From Wolinella sp963540505 (GTDB lineage: Bacteria > Campylobacterota > Campylobacteria > Campylobacterales > Helicobacteraceae): a stretch of DNA of 64,000 bases. The notes under the pieces are model-generated. The model saw nothing but the letters and a program-made list of their open reading frames with translations, was not told the DNA's origin and did no database searches. The position numbers were made by a program, and so were the translations under genes. Shown here one piece after another: positions 34,130-43,048 of the stretch (the stretch's first letter is position 1; the number at the start of each line of letters is the position of its first letter). The stretch is from assembly GCA_963540505.1 (NCBI GenBank), contig CAUTMV010000005.1, positions 62,001-126,000 on the forward strand, written 5' to 3'.

Positions 34130-35155
34130 ATGGAGTATTATCTGCTTTGCGATGAGAACGCGCTCTATTATGAATGCGGATACAGTTGCGACCATGCGAT
34201 TTTGCTGCGCTTAGGCGAGGAGCGTTATTTCATCACCGATGGTCGCTACACGCTTGAGGCGAAGCAGAACATCTTAAATGCCGAAGTGATCGAGAGTGAT
34301 AATCTCATTAGGAGTGTGCGTGCGCTACTGAAGCGTAACGCGCCCAAAAAGATTTTCTACAACCCTTTGGAGCTTAGTATCGGGTTTTTTAATCAGCTGA
34401 CCCACGCGCTCAAAAAGCCTATTTTTGTGCCCGAGGCGAATTTCCATCAAAAGTTGCGGATTATTAAGACCGATGAGGAGATTGCGCTTATTAAAAAGAG
34501 CCAAGAGCTAAACACCAAGGCATACGATGAGTTTGCTAAATACCTCATCAAAAAGGGCTTTGGCAAGCAAGAATCGCAGCTGCATTTTAAAGCGCGCGGA
34601 TTCTTGGAGCAAAAGGGCAAATATGAGCTTAGTTTTAATCCGATTCTAGGAATCAACGGCAATGCTGCCAAACCTCACGCACTCCCGAGTGATGATCGGC
34701 TCAAAAAGGGCGATTTGCTCCTTTTTGATGCGGGGATTAAGTATCGGCGTTATTGCTCGGATCGCACCCGCACGGCATTTGTTGGCGAACATCTTCACTT
34801 TAGCAAAGAGCAACATTTTAAAGACAAAGAGCTGCAAAAAATCTATGATGTGGTGCTAAAAGCCCAAGAATACGCCATCTCAAATGCCAAAAGCGGTATG
34901 AAAGGCAAGGAGATTGACGCGCTGGCTCGCGATGTGATTGAAAAAGCGGGCTATGGACGCTATTTTGTCCATTCTACCGGGCATGGAATCGGGCTTGATA
35001 TTCACGAGCTGCCGATGATTTCAAGAAAGAGCGATACGGTTGTGGAAGAGGGCATGGTTTTTTCCATTGAGCCCGGAATCTACCTCCCCGGGCGTTATGG
35101 CGTGCGTATCGAGGATCTTGTGGTAATGAAAAACGGGAGAGCGGAGGTGTTATGA
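34130..35155 (+). CDS. pepQ: M24 family aminopeptidase (Xaa-Pro peptidase)
   Basis: 341 residues: an N-terminal creatinase-like domain (1-125) and a pita-bread peptidase domain with metal-binding motifs FDAGIKYRRYCSDRTRT, HSTGHGIGLDIHELP and FSIEPGIYLPG. It cuts Xaa-Pro bonds in the cytoplasm. ATG 34130 begins one base after the aroQ stop; an upstream start inside aroQ is possible but unneeded. Overlaps folK by four bases. Confidence 0.92.
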   Translation: MEYYLLCDENALYYECGYSCDHAILLRLGEERYFITDGRYTLEAKQNILNAEVIESDNLIRSVRALLKRNAPKKIFYNPLELSIGFFNQLTHALKKPIFVPEANFHQKLRIIKTDEEIALIKKSQELNTKAYDEFAKYLIKKGFGKQESQLHFKARGFLEQKGKYELSFNPILGINGNAAKPHALPSDDRLKKGDLLLFDAGIKYRRYCSDRTRTAFVGEHLHFSKEQHFKDKELQKIYDVVLKAQEYAISNAKSGMKGKEIDALARDVIEKAGYGRYFVHSTGHGIGLDIHELPMISRKSDTVVEEGMVFSIEPGIYLPGRYGVRIEDLVVMKNGRAEVL

Positions 35156-35655
35156 TTGCCCTCCCCATCGATAAAGAGCGCGCGTTGATCTATTCGGATT
35201 CTTTCCCTGCGTATTTTGGCGATTCACCTAAGAGATATGAGGTAATTGTGGGAATCGGCGGGAATCTCGGCGATGTTGCGCGCACATTTCAGGGGCTTTT
35301 GCGGAGCTTTCAAAAGGCTCAAAGAGTGGATATAATTTCAACTTCACCGCTCTATCTCAATCCCGCGTTTGGCTACACGGAGCAGCCGCCGTTTTATAAT
35401 GCCGTGATTCGCTTCGGCTGGAGTAGCGGGTATAACGAGCTTTTTGCCTATACGAGTTATTTGGAGCGACGGTTTGGACGCCCCAGGAAGCGGGCTTTTA
35501 AGAATGCTCCCAGGAAGCTTGATATTGACATTCTTTTTTTTGGCGATTTAAAAATTAAAAGAGAGAGCCTAGAGATTCCCCATTATGCTTGGGCGGAGCG
35601 CGATTCTGTCTTGGTGCCATTACTCTTAGATTCTTATAACAAAGGGCGGAGATGA
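35152..35655 (+). CDS. folK: HPPK, 2-amino-4-hydroxy-6-hydroxymethyldihydropteridine pyrophosphokinase
   Basis: 167 residues. Folate pathway kinase. After about 30 extra N-terminal residues the family start VIVGIGGNLGDVARTF appears, then SPLYLNPAFGYTEQPPFYNAV and the metal-binding PRKLDIDILFFGD. The N-terminal extension also occurs in H. pylori FolK as I recall. Two GGGAATC copies ten bases apart (35250 and 35260) encode VGIGGNLG. Overlaps both neighbours by four bases. Confidence 0.94.
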   Translation: MIALPIDKERALIYSDSFPAYFGDSPKRYEVIVGIGGNLGDVARTFQGLLRSFQKAQRVDIISTSPLYLNPAFGYTEQPPFYNAVIRFGWSSGYNELFAYTSYLERRFGRPRKRAFKNAPRKLDIDILFFGDLKIKRESLEIPHYAWAERDSVLVPLLLDSYNKGRR

Positions 35656-37031
35656 AACTTTTTACCTACAACGGCGAAACTCCAGGGGAGGCATTGCGGG
35701 TCGCGCAGCAAAAGCACGGCGAGGATGCGTTGGTTGTCAGCACCAAGGAGATACGCAAACGCTCGATGACGCAGAGCGGGCTCTATGAGATTGTGATCGC
35801 TGTAGATGAGGAGCAGGCAAAAAAGCAGGCGGAAAAAGAGAGCGAAAGCCCTGTATCTAAGAGCAATAAGGTGGCTGAGCGCCTTGAGGAGATTGCAAAA
35901 AAAGAGCGCGAGCGACGTAAGATTCCACAATCTCCAATAGGGCGGCTTGATGATGTTTCGCTGCAACTCTCCGATGCGGTGCGTCAAATCTCTAAAATCG
36001 CCAATGTAGCGACGGCGCAACCTCCTAGAGAGGAGATTCCCGCGGGGGGGAATCCGTCTGAGGATGGGAAGCGCACTCAAGGGAAACTCGTGCACAAGCC
36101 CAAAGATGAGGGCAAGGAGTTTAAGCTCATTAAAAGCGAGATTGATAAGCTTAACGACAAAATCAAGCTCATTCAGAATATGTTCTGGGAGGAGAAGGGT
36201 CCAAAGCATGAAGGGCTTGTGATTCCTCACGAATTTGCCGAGATTTATCGTATTGCAAAGAGCAGCGGAATGCACAAGGAGCATCTGGATAAGATTATGC
36301 AGCTGACCTTAGAGCTCATGCCCCTTAGAATGCGCGAAAATTCCGTGCTTATTAAGCGATATTTCCGCGAAGTGCTGCGTAAAATGGTCTATTGCCGTCA
36401 GGAGAATTTAGAGAACGGTGCGCGCAAAATCATCATGCTCGTGGGTCCTACGGGTGTGGGGAAAACGACCACTCTTGCGAAGCTTGCGGCACGTTATTCG
36501 CGCCTTATGAATAAAAACTACAAGGTGGGAATCATTACGTTAGACACCTATCGTATCGGCGCGGTCGATCAGCTGATGTTTTATGCGAAAAAGATGAAGC
36601 TGAGTATTGATACTGTCGTTGATCCTGCGGAATTTAGTGGGGCGCTTAATTCACTGAAATATTGCGATTATATTCTCATTGATACCGTGGGGAGCTCGCA
36701 ACATGACAAGCAGAAAATTGATATGCTGAAAACCTACATCAATGACGATCCGCACTGCAGCATCGATGTGAGCCTTGTGGTCGCAGCTACGACGAAGTAT
36801 GAGGATTTGCGCGATATTTATCATACGTTTTCCACGCTCAATATCGATACGCTCGTGCTGACTAAGCTTGATGAGACGCGCGGTTTTGGGAATATTTTTT
36901 CGCTCATTCATGAGACTAAAAAGCCCGTGAGCTACCTCTCTATCGGTCAGGAAGTCCCCAGTGACCTAGTCGTCGCGACGAGTGAATATTTGATTGATTG
37001 CCTGCTTGATGGGTTTAAAAAGGCTGAGTAA
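35652..37031 (+). CDS. flhF: Flagellar GTPase FlhF
   Basis: SRP-type GTPase that places the flagellum at the pole and, in Campylobacter and Helicobacter, affects sigma-54 flagellar genes. 459 residues: N-terminal B domain with a basic, charged linker (about 60-160) and the NG domain with VGPTGVGKTTT near 263, DTYRIGAVDQL, DTVGSSQHD and TKLDETRGFG. Starts ATG 35652 overlapping folK and ends in TAATG overlapping flhG. Confidence 0.96.
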   Translation: MKLFTYNGETPGEALRVAQQKHGEDALVVSTKEIRKRSMTQSGLYEIVIAVDEEQAKKQAEKESESPVSKSNKVAERLEEIAKKERERRKIPQSPIGRLDDVSLQLSDAVRQISKIANVATAQPPREEIPAGGNPSEDGKRTQGKLVHKPKDEGKEFKLIKSEIDKLNDKIKLIQNMFWEEKGPKHEGLVIPHEFAEIYRIAKSSGMHKEHLDKIMQLTLELMPLRMRENSVLIKRYFREVLRKMVYCRQENLENGARKIIMLVGPTGVGKTTTLAKLAARYSRLMNKNYKVGIITLDTYRIGAVDQLMFYAKKMKLSIDTVVDPAEFSGALNSLKYCDYILIDTVGSSQHDKQKIDMLKTYINDDPHCSIDVSLVVAATTKYEDLRDIYHTFSTLNIDTLVLTKLDETRGFGNIFSLIHETKKPVSYLSIGQEVPSDLVVATSEYLIDCLLDGFKKAE

Positions 37032-37900
37032 TGCAAAATCAAGCACAAAAGCTCGATGTGCTCATGCAAGAGGGGGCGATTCCCAGGAGCGGTGCGACGA
37101 AATTTATTGCTGTTGCGAGTGGCAAAGGAGGCGTGGGGAAAAGCACCATGAGCGCGAATCTCGCCTATACACTGTGGAAGCTCGGATTTAAGGTGGGAAT
37201 CTTCGACGCGGACATCGGGCTAGCCAATCTTGATGTCATGCTCGGAGTTAAGAGTGAGAAAAATCTTCTGCACGTTCTTAAGGGCGAATGTGGGCTTCAA
37301 GAGATTATCGTGAGGGTTGAGGAGGAGCTCTACTTGATTCCCGGCGAAAGCGGGGCGGAGATTTTGCGCTATTCAGGCGAGGTGCTTTGGGATCGCTTCA
37401 TGGAGGAGAGTGCGATTCTTGATGAGTTGGATTTTATCGTCGTGGATATGGGTGCGGGAATCGGCGAGCACATTCAGGCGTTTTTAAATAGCAGCGATGA
37501 GGTAATCGTCCTCACCGTGCCCGATCCTGCGGCGATTACGGATGCTTATGCGGTCATCAAGCTCATGGCGCGTCAGAGGCGACGGGTTTTTATGGTGATG
37601 AATATGGTCAAAAATGAAAAAGAGGCAAGTGGGATTTTTGAGAAGATTAAAAAAGTCGCGGCGAGCAATATCGGAGATGGCTTTACGCTCGAGCTTTTGG
37701 GGGCGATTTTGCACGATTCCGCCATTGTCCGTTCGGGTAAGAATCGGCAGCTTTTTGCCAAAGAGAATCCCTACTCAAAAGCGAGCTTAGAGCTTCAAAA
37801 CATCGCTCGTAACATTACTCATCAAATGGAACGTAAAGTGCTTACTACCGAAGATAGACGCTTTGGGCGATTCTTCGAGAAGATTCTAGGGCGTTTTTAG
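37031..37900 (+). CDS. flhG: Flagellar number regulator FlhG (FleN, MinD-like ATPase)
   Basis: 289 residues. Deviant Walker A GKGGVGKST at 31-39, then DADIGLANLDVMLG and VVDMGAGIGEHIQAFL. FlhG limits flagellar number with FlhF and in Campylobacter also affects division placement. A short N-terminal segment (QNQAQKLDVLM) may be the region that stimulates FlhF. Coupled to flhF by the one-base TAATG overlap. Confidence 0.95.
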   Translation: MQNQAQKLDVLMQEGAIPRSGATKFIAVASGKGGVGKSTMSANLAYTLWKLGFKVGIFDADIGLANLDVMLGVKSEKNLLHVLKGECGLQEIIVRVEEELYLIPGESGAEILRYSGEVLWDRFMEESAILDELDFIVVDMGAGIGEHIQAFLNSSDEVIVLTVPDPAAITDAYAVIKLMARQRRRVFMVMNMVKNEKEASGIFEKIKKVAASNIGDGFTLELLGAILHDSAIVRSGKNRQLFAKENPYSKASLELQNIARNITHQMERKVLTTEDRRFGRFFEKILGRF

Positions 37901-37915
37901 GAGCTAGGAGAGGCG

Positions 37916-38263
37916 ATGAAGCTGGATAATTACGTCAGTTTTGCGATTGTGAATGGATTTTTCATCGGGCTGATACTGGCGATTTTGAAGTTTGATATGC
38001 CTGAAATGATCGTCATTTACACCTTTTTTGTAACGATGGGGCTTTATCTGGTGATTCTCCTCTCAGCGTCCTTTTTTATGTTCTTTTTTGATCACAACAG
38101 CAAGAAAATGGATAAGCGCAGGCACGATTCCACGCTTGAGTATTTCGCCCATGAGTTTGATCGGCGCGAAGCCATAGTCGATCGCGTGAGGGAGTTTATT
38201 CGCTCTATGGAGCTTGGAAATAGCGAAGATGAAGAGCGAGTGGGCACAGTGGAGAAGGCGTAG
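37916..38263 (+). CDS. Small membrane protein between flhG and fliA
   Basis: 115 residues with two membrane helices (about 8-27 and 31-58) and a charged cytoplasmic tail rich in Arg, Glu and Asp. It lies in the flagellar operon at the place where H. pylori carries a similar short membrane protein of unknown role (HP1033 from memory). ATG 37916 follows GGAGAGG. Conserved position suggests a link to motility gene control or the flagellar pole. Confidence 0.7.
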   Translation: MKLDNYVSFAIVNGFFIGLILAILKFDMPEMIVIYTFFVTMGLYLVILLSASFFMFFFDHNSKKMDKRRHDSTLEYFAHEFDRREAIVDRVREFIRSMELGNSEDEERVGTVEKA

Positions 38264-38265
38264 AT

Positions 38266-38970
38266 ATGGCAAAACAGGAGGGGTATGGGTATTCACAGCA
38301 GCTCAAATATACTCAAGATGAGCTTGCAATCTCCTATCTCCCCGCGGTTAAAGCCATGGCGTATCGTCTCAAAGAACGGCTGCCCAGCTCGGTGGATACG
38401 GCGGATTTGGTCTCTATCGGTGCAGAGGAGCTTATCAAGCTTGCGAGGCGTTATGATGAGGCACTCAACGATTCCTTTTGGGGTTATGCAAAGACGCGCG
38501 TCTATGGGGCAATGCTCGATTATTTGCGCAGCCTTGATGTGGTCAGTCGCGGGAATCGAAAGCTCATTAAGCGCATTGATTTGGAAACTTCGCTCTATCT
38601 GAATGAGCATGGAGAAGAGCCCAGTGAAGAGTATCTAGCCGAAGTGATCGGCGAAGATGTGGGCAAGATTCGCGAGGCGATGATCGCTTCGGATATTTAT
38701 GTGCTGATGCCTCTAGAGGAGCAGTTAAGCGGCTTTGGCGATGATGACACGCAGGTGCAAGTCGAGCAAGAGGAGCTTGTTGAGATTATTCAGGAGATTT
38801 TAGAGAAGCTTGATGAGCGTGAACAGCTCGTAATTCAGCTCTACTATTTTGAGGAGCTGAATTTAAAAGAGATTGCCGAAGTGCTCGAAATCACGGAATC
38901 GAGAATTTCACAAATCCACAAAGAGATTATTAAAAAAATCCGAACCAAATTAGGAGGAGCGCATGGCTGA
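38266..38970 (+). CDS. fliA: Flagellar sigma factor FliA (sigma-28)
   Basis: 234 residues with sigma regions 2, 3 and 4: AMAYRLKERLPSSVDTADL and FWGYAKTRVYGAMLDYLR (region 2), the region 3 segment and FEELNLKEIAEVLEITESRISQIHKE (region 4 helix-turn-helix). It drives late flagellar genes. ATG 38266 begins two bases after the upstream stop. It overlaps fliM by eight bases. Confidence 0.96.
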   Translation: MAKQEGYGYSQQLKYTQDELAISYLPAVKAMAYRLKERLPSSVDTADLVSIGAEELIKLARRYDEALNDSFWGYAKTRVYGAMLDYLRSLDVVSRGNRKLIKRIDLETSLYLNEHGEEPSEEYLAEVIGEDVGKIREAMIASDIYVLMPLEEQLSGFGDDDTQVQVEQEELVEIIQEILEKLDEREQLVIQLYYFEELNLKEIAEVLEITESRISQIHKEIIKKIRTKLGGAHG

Positions 38971-40027
38971 TATTCTAAGTCAAGAAGAGATTGACGCGCT
39001 GCTTGAGGTCGTCGATGATGACGGCGATGCGGAAGTTTTAGAGAAGCATGATATTTTAAATCAGCGTCAAGTTACGCTCTATGACTTTAAGCGTCCAAAC
39101 CGCGTCAGCAAGGAGCAACTCCGCGCCTTTAGGGGAATCCACGACAAAATGGCGAGGAATCTCAGCAGCCAAATCTCTGCGATCATGCGCTCCATTGTCG
39201 AGATCCAGCTTCACTCCGTCGATCAGATGACTTATGGCGAATTTTTGATGTCGCTCCCTTCACCCACGAGCTTTAACGTCTTTTCCATGAAGCCCCTTGA
39301 TGGCACGGGGGTTTTGGAGATTAACCCAAGCATCGCCTTTCCGATGATTGATAGGCTTTTGGGCGGCAAGGGCGATCCTTACGAGGCGACGCGCGAGTTT
39401 AGCGACATTGAGCTGAACCTGCTTGATACGATTTTGCGCCAGATGATGCAAAATCTAAAAGAGGCATGGGCTCCCGTGGCAGAGGTGTTTCCTGCGGTCG
39501 ATGCGAAAGAATCCAGCCCCAATGTTGTGCAGATTGTTGCACAAAATGAGATTGTCATCATGGTCGTCATGGAGATTATTATCGGGCACTCCAGTGGAAT
39601 GATGAATATCTGCTATCCTGTAATCTCGCTGGAATCGGTGCTTTCGCGTCTTGCAAGTCGGGATTTGATGCTTTCAGAAACAAGCTCCAAAAAGAGCCGA
39701 AATAAAGAGCTTCAGGCATTGCTCGGTGGTGCGGTTGTGAGTGTATCTGCGGTGCTTGGGGGCACAAGCTTGGATTTAAAAGAGGTGCTTGAGCTTGGTG
39801 TAGGCGATATTATAAGGCTTGACAGACCCGCTGATGATACGGTAATCGTCAATGTCGATGGGCGGGAAAAATATGTCGCTACAATCGGACTTCAACGCTA
39901 CCGCAAAACGGTTAAAATCAAAGAGATTATCAAAACCGAAAAAGATCAAGTCAAAGAGATCCTTGAGATGCTTGAAGCGCAGAGAAAGAGCCGTGCGAAT
40001 GAGGTCAAAGGGGAGGAGAGTGAATGA
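38963..40027 (+). CDS. fliM: Flagellar motor switch protein FliM
   Basis: 354 residues. The N-terminal peptide MADILSQEEIDALLEVV is the CheY-P binding motif; the middle domain is CheC-like (MTYGEFLMSLPSPTSF, INPSIAFPMIDRLLGG) and the end is a SpoA domain (LELGVGDIIRLDRPADD). Part of the C-ring. Overlaps fliA by eight bases and fliY by four. Confidence 0.97.
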   Translation: MADILSQEEIDALLEVVDDDGDAEVLEKHDILNQRQVTLYDFKRPNRVSKEQLRAFRGIHDKMARNLSSQISAIMRSIVEIQLHSVDQMTYGEFLMSLPSPTSFNVFSMKPLDGTGVLEINPSIAFPMIDRLLGGKGDPYEATREFSDIELNLLDTILRQMMQNLKEAWAPVAEVFPAVDAKESSPNVVQIVAQNEIVIMVVMEIIIGHSSGMMNICYPVISLESVLSRLASRDLMLSETSSKKSRNKELQALLGGAVVSVSAVLGGTSLDLKEVLELGVGDIIRLDRPADDTVIVNVDGREKYVATIGLQRYRKTVKIKEIIKTEKDQVKEILEMLEAQRKSRANEVKGEESE

Positions 40028-40860
40028 AAGAGTTTATCAAGCACATAACGCAAGAAGCGATCGCCACAATTGAGGGGCTCACAGGCAATGCTCCTGAAGT
40101 GAGCTATCTTGATGAGGCGGAGGTCGCTACTAAGAATCTCGCTGCCCCTATGGCTTTGGTGCATATCAATGCCACGGGTGAAGGGAGCGGACAAATCGCG
40201 CTTTTGATTCCCCCATCTCTAGGGAGTGCGCTTGCAGATTTGATGTTGGGGGGCGAGGGCGAGAGTCGCGCGGATATGAGCGATGATGATGTCGATGCGA
40301 CCAAAGAGATCGTCTCAAATATCTTTGGCGCGATCTCTACCGCGCTCGCGGCGCAAAAGGAGCTGCCGAAATTAAACTTTACCTCCGAAAAAGCGGAGTT
40401 TGTCCCTGGTGGCGCGCTGGATCTCTCGGTATTTAAGAAAATTTTCACATTCACATTTTCCCTAAACACCATTCGCGAGGAGTTTTATTTAGCGACCAGC
40501 GAGGCATTTTTAAGCATTTTTGAGCCAAAAAATACAAAAGAGGGAGAGGGGGCTACCTTAGGAGCGATTCCTAATGTGCATTTAAGCGAGCCGGAGATGA
40601 AAAATATCGGCATGCTGATGGACGTGAGGCTTCAGGTCAAGGTTCGAATCGGGCAGAAAAAAATGCTCCTGAAAGATGTCATATCGATGGATATAGGGAG
40701 CGTGGTGGAGCTCAATCAGCTTGCAAACGATCCGTTAGAGATTTTGGTCGATGATAAGGTCATCGCTAAGGGCGAAGTGGTCATCGTCGATGGGAACTTC
40801 GGAATCCAAATCACCGAGATTGGCACGCGTCGCGAGCGTCTTGAGCAGCTGCGGGGATAG
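40024..40860 (+). CDS. fliY: Flagellar motor switch protein FliY
   Basis: 278 residues: an N-terminal CheC/CheX-like part (about 30-150, DDDVDATKEIVSNIFGAIS) and a C-terminal SpoA/FliN domain (MLMDVRLQVKVRIGQKKM to GIQITEIGTR). In Epsilonproteobacteria FliY exists alongside a separate short FliN. The CheC-type EIxNxxxN motif is only partly kept (EIVSNIFG), so phosphatase activity is doubtful. Last gene of the operon. Confidence 0.94.
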   Translation: MKEFIKHITQEAIATIEGLTGNAPEVSYLDEAEVATKNLAAPMALVHINATGEGSGQIALLIPPSLGSALADLMLGGEGESRADMSDDDVDATKEIVSNIFGAISTALAAQKELPKLNFTSEKAEFVPGGALDLSVFKKIFTFTFSLNTIREEFYLATSEAFLSIFEPKNTKEGEGATLGAIPNVHLSEPEMKNIGMLMDVRLQVKVRIGQKKMLLKDVISMDIGSVVELNQLANDPLEILVDDKVIAKGEVVIVDGNFGIQITEIGTRRERLEQLRG

Positions 40861-40899
40861 CGCGCGTTTGAACTTCAAACGTATCGGGAAAGAGAGCCG

Positions 40900-41934
40900 A
40901 TGAAGGTCGCGCTGCTTTTAAGTGGCGGGGTGGATTCCTCGTATTCGGCGTATCTTTTGCAGCGTTTGGGGCATGAAGTGGTGGGAATCTACCTGAAACT
41001 TCATGATGATGAGCGCAAACACGAGCAAAATATTCAAAACATTCAAAAAGTCGCACAAAATCTGGGAATCGCCACCCATATTTTTGATGCGCGCGCGCAA
41101 TTTAAAGAGCGTGTGTATGATTATTTCGTGCAATCTTACAAGGCAGGGCTCACACCAAATCCTTGCGCGCTATGTAATCCTGCGTTGAAGTTTGGCTTTG
41201 GCATGAAGCAGGCTTTAAATTTAGGCTGTGAAATGCTCGCCACAGGGCATTATGCGCGCATTAAAGAGGGCAAAATACAAGAGGCGCTCGATTGTGATAA
41301 AGATCAGAGCTATTTTCTCTTTGGACTGCAAGAATCGACTATTAAGCGTCTGATTTTCCCATTGGGCGAGCGCGTCAAAAGCGAGCTGAAGTCCGAGGCT
41401 TTCGCACTTTTGCCGTGGCTTGGAAGCCTAGGGGGTTATAAGGATTCCCAAGAGATCTGCTTTGTAGATCGTAGCTATATTGAGGTGCTAAAGAGGCATT
41501 TTGATGTAGAGCAGCAAGGAATCGTTACGGATTCCCGTGGGAGGGAGATCGGCGAGCACAAGGGCTACATGCAATATACCATCGGAAAGCGCAAGGGATT
41601 TAGTGTGCGTGGCGCACATGAGCCCCATTACGTTCTCTCGATTAATCCCGGCGAGAATCGTCTTGTCGTGGGAGGCAAAGAGGAGCTAAAGCGTAATGTC
41701 ATCACGGCGATTCCCGTTAGGATTCCCAGCGATTCTTCCGCTAGGGAACTTTATGCGAAAGTGCGTTATCGGGGTGCGAAAGTGCGAGCGAGCATAGAGA
41801 TGAGCACAGAGGGAATGCTTATTGCAAAGCTTAAAGAGCCCGTGTATGGCGTGGCGAACGGTCAGGCTCTTGTCTTGTATGATGATGATTTGGTTGTGGG
41901 TGGAGGTTGGATTGTGGATTCGACATTTTCTTAA
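40900..41934 (+). CDS. mnmA: tRNA-specific 2-thiouridylase MnmA
   Basis: 344 residues. Makes s2U34 in Lys, Glu and Gln tRNAs. PP-loop SGGVDSS (residues 8-14), the first catalytic Cys in TPNPCALCNP, and the second in SQEICFV. ATGHYARI and GQALVLYDDD mark the central and C-terminal domains. ATG 40900 follows GGGAAAGAGAG. Slightly short for the family but complete. Confidence 0.96.
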   Translation: MKVALLLSGGVDSSYSAYLLQRLGHEVVGIYLKLHDDERKHEQNIQNIQKVAQNLGIATHIFDARAQFKERVYDYFVQSYKAGLTPNPCALCNPALKFGFGMKQALNLGCEMLATGHYARIKEGKIQEALDCDKDQSYFLFGLQESTIKRLIFPLGERVKSELKSEAFALLPWLGSLGGYKDSQEICFVDRSYIEVLKRHFDVEQQGIVTDSRGREIGEHKGYMQYTIGKRKGFSVRGAHEPHYVLSINPGENRLVVGGKEELKRNVITAIPVRIPSDSSARELYAKVRYRGAKVRASIEMSTEGMLIAKLKEPVYGVANGQALVLYDDDLVVGGGWIVDSTFS

Positions 41935-42003
41935 GAGATTTTTGAATACAATTATTCTCCTAACACCTTAAGATTTCAAAATTACTTCCAAAGGATCTCT
42001 TCC

Positions 42004-42933
42004 GTGCGAGGCTATAAGATTTTTACGGGGAGTGCTCACCCCGACTTCTCCAAAGAAATTTCCGAACATCTGGGTGTTTCGCTCTCGGGCGCGATTGTGA
42101 ATCGCTTCAGCGATGGCGAAATTAATGTCCAAATCTCAGAGAGTGTGCGCGGATTGGACGTTTTCATCGTCCAGCCTACCTGTGCTCCGGTCAATGACCA
42201 TCTTATGGAGCTGCTTATCATGATTGACGCGCTCAAAAGAAGCTCGGCGAATTCCATTAGCGTCGTGATTCCCTATTTTGGTTATGCGCGTCAGGATCGC
42301 AAGGCAGCACCGCGTGTGCCCATCACAGCGAAGCTCATCGCCGATCTTCTCCAAAGAGCGGGCGCGAATCGGATCATCACGATGGATTTGCACGCAGGGC
42401 AGATACAGGGATTTTTTGATATTCCCGTGGATAATCTTTATGGCTCGATTGTTTTTCGCGATTACGTCCGAAATAAGGCTCTCCCAAATCCCATCATCGC
42501 CAGTCCGGACATTGGTGGCGTGGGGCGTGCGCGCTATTTTGCCGATCAGCTCGGATTGGAGCTCATCGTAGTGGATAAGAGGCGCGAGAGGGCGAATGTC
42601 AGTGAAGTGATGAATATTATCGGTGAGGTTGAGGGCAAAGATGTGATTTTGGTCGATGACATGATCGATACTGCAGGGACGATTATCAAGGCGGCTGAAG
42701 CTCTCAAAAATAAAGGCGCAGCGCGCGTGATTGCGCTTGGGACGCATGCGGTTTTTAGCGGGAATGCCTATGAGAGAATCGAAAAGGGCGCGCTTGATGA
42801 AATGGTCGTAACCAACACGATTCCCCTGAAACAAAACTCGCCAAAGATTACCGTCATCAGCGTCGCCCCTCTGTTTGCCGAAGTGATTAAGAGGGTCTAT
42901 CACAACGAGAGCGTCAATTCGCTTTTTGTATAG
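42004..42933 (+). CDS. prs: Ribose-phosphate pyrophosphokinase
   Basis: 309 residues. Makes PRPP from ribose 5-phosphate and ATP. Motifs: FSDGEINVQI, PYFGYARQDRK, DLHAGQIQGFF and the PRPP loop VDDMIDTAGTI. Start GTG 42004. It ends 115 bases before the convergent adenylate cyclase, with an inverted pair of GGGAATC motifs in between. Confidence 0.97.
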   Translation: MRGYKIFTGSAHPDFSKEISEHLGVSLSGAIVNRFSDGEINVQISESVRGLDVFIVQPTCAPVNDHLMELLIMIDALKRSSANSISVVIPYFGYARQDRKAAPRVPITAKLIADLLQRAGANRIITMDLHAGQIQGFFDIPVDNLYGSIVFRDYVRNKALPNPIIASPDIGGVGRARYFADQLGLELIVVDKRRERANVSEVMNIIGEVEGKDVILVDDMIDTAGTIIKAAEALKNKGAARVIALGTHAVFSGNAYERIEKGALDEMVVTNTIPLKQNSPKITVISVAPLFAEVIKRVYHNESVNSLFV

Positions 42934-43003
42934 CATTCGCTTTTTGCGCCCATTTTTGTATCACTTCTCGCATCAATGCGGAGTGTGCAAAAGAGCGTGG
43001 TGT

Positions 43004-43024
43004 CGATTCCCGCATGGGGAATCG
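43004..43024. terminator. Hairpin made of two inverted GGGAATC motifs between convergent genes
   Basis: CGATTCCC (43004-43011), loop GCATG, then GGGAATCG (43017-43024): a perfect 8-base stem. It lies between the ends of prs (plus) and the cyclase gene (minus), where a bidirectional terminator is expected. In Neisseria and Haemophilus, paired uptake sequences are placed the same way. There is no long T tract. Confidence 0.6.
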
Positions 43025-43048
43025 TGTGTCTCACTTGCTTTTTATCTT

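Noticed and set aside
42136..42936. Minus-strand reading frame opposite prs
   Set aside because: prs is fully conserved on the plus strand; the opposite frame has no start signal or domain.
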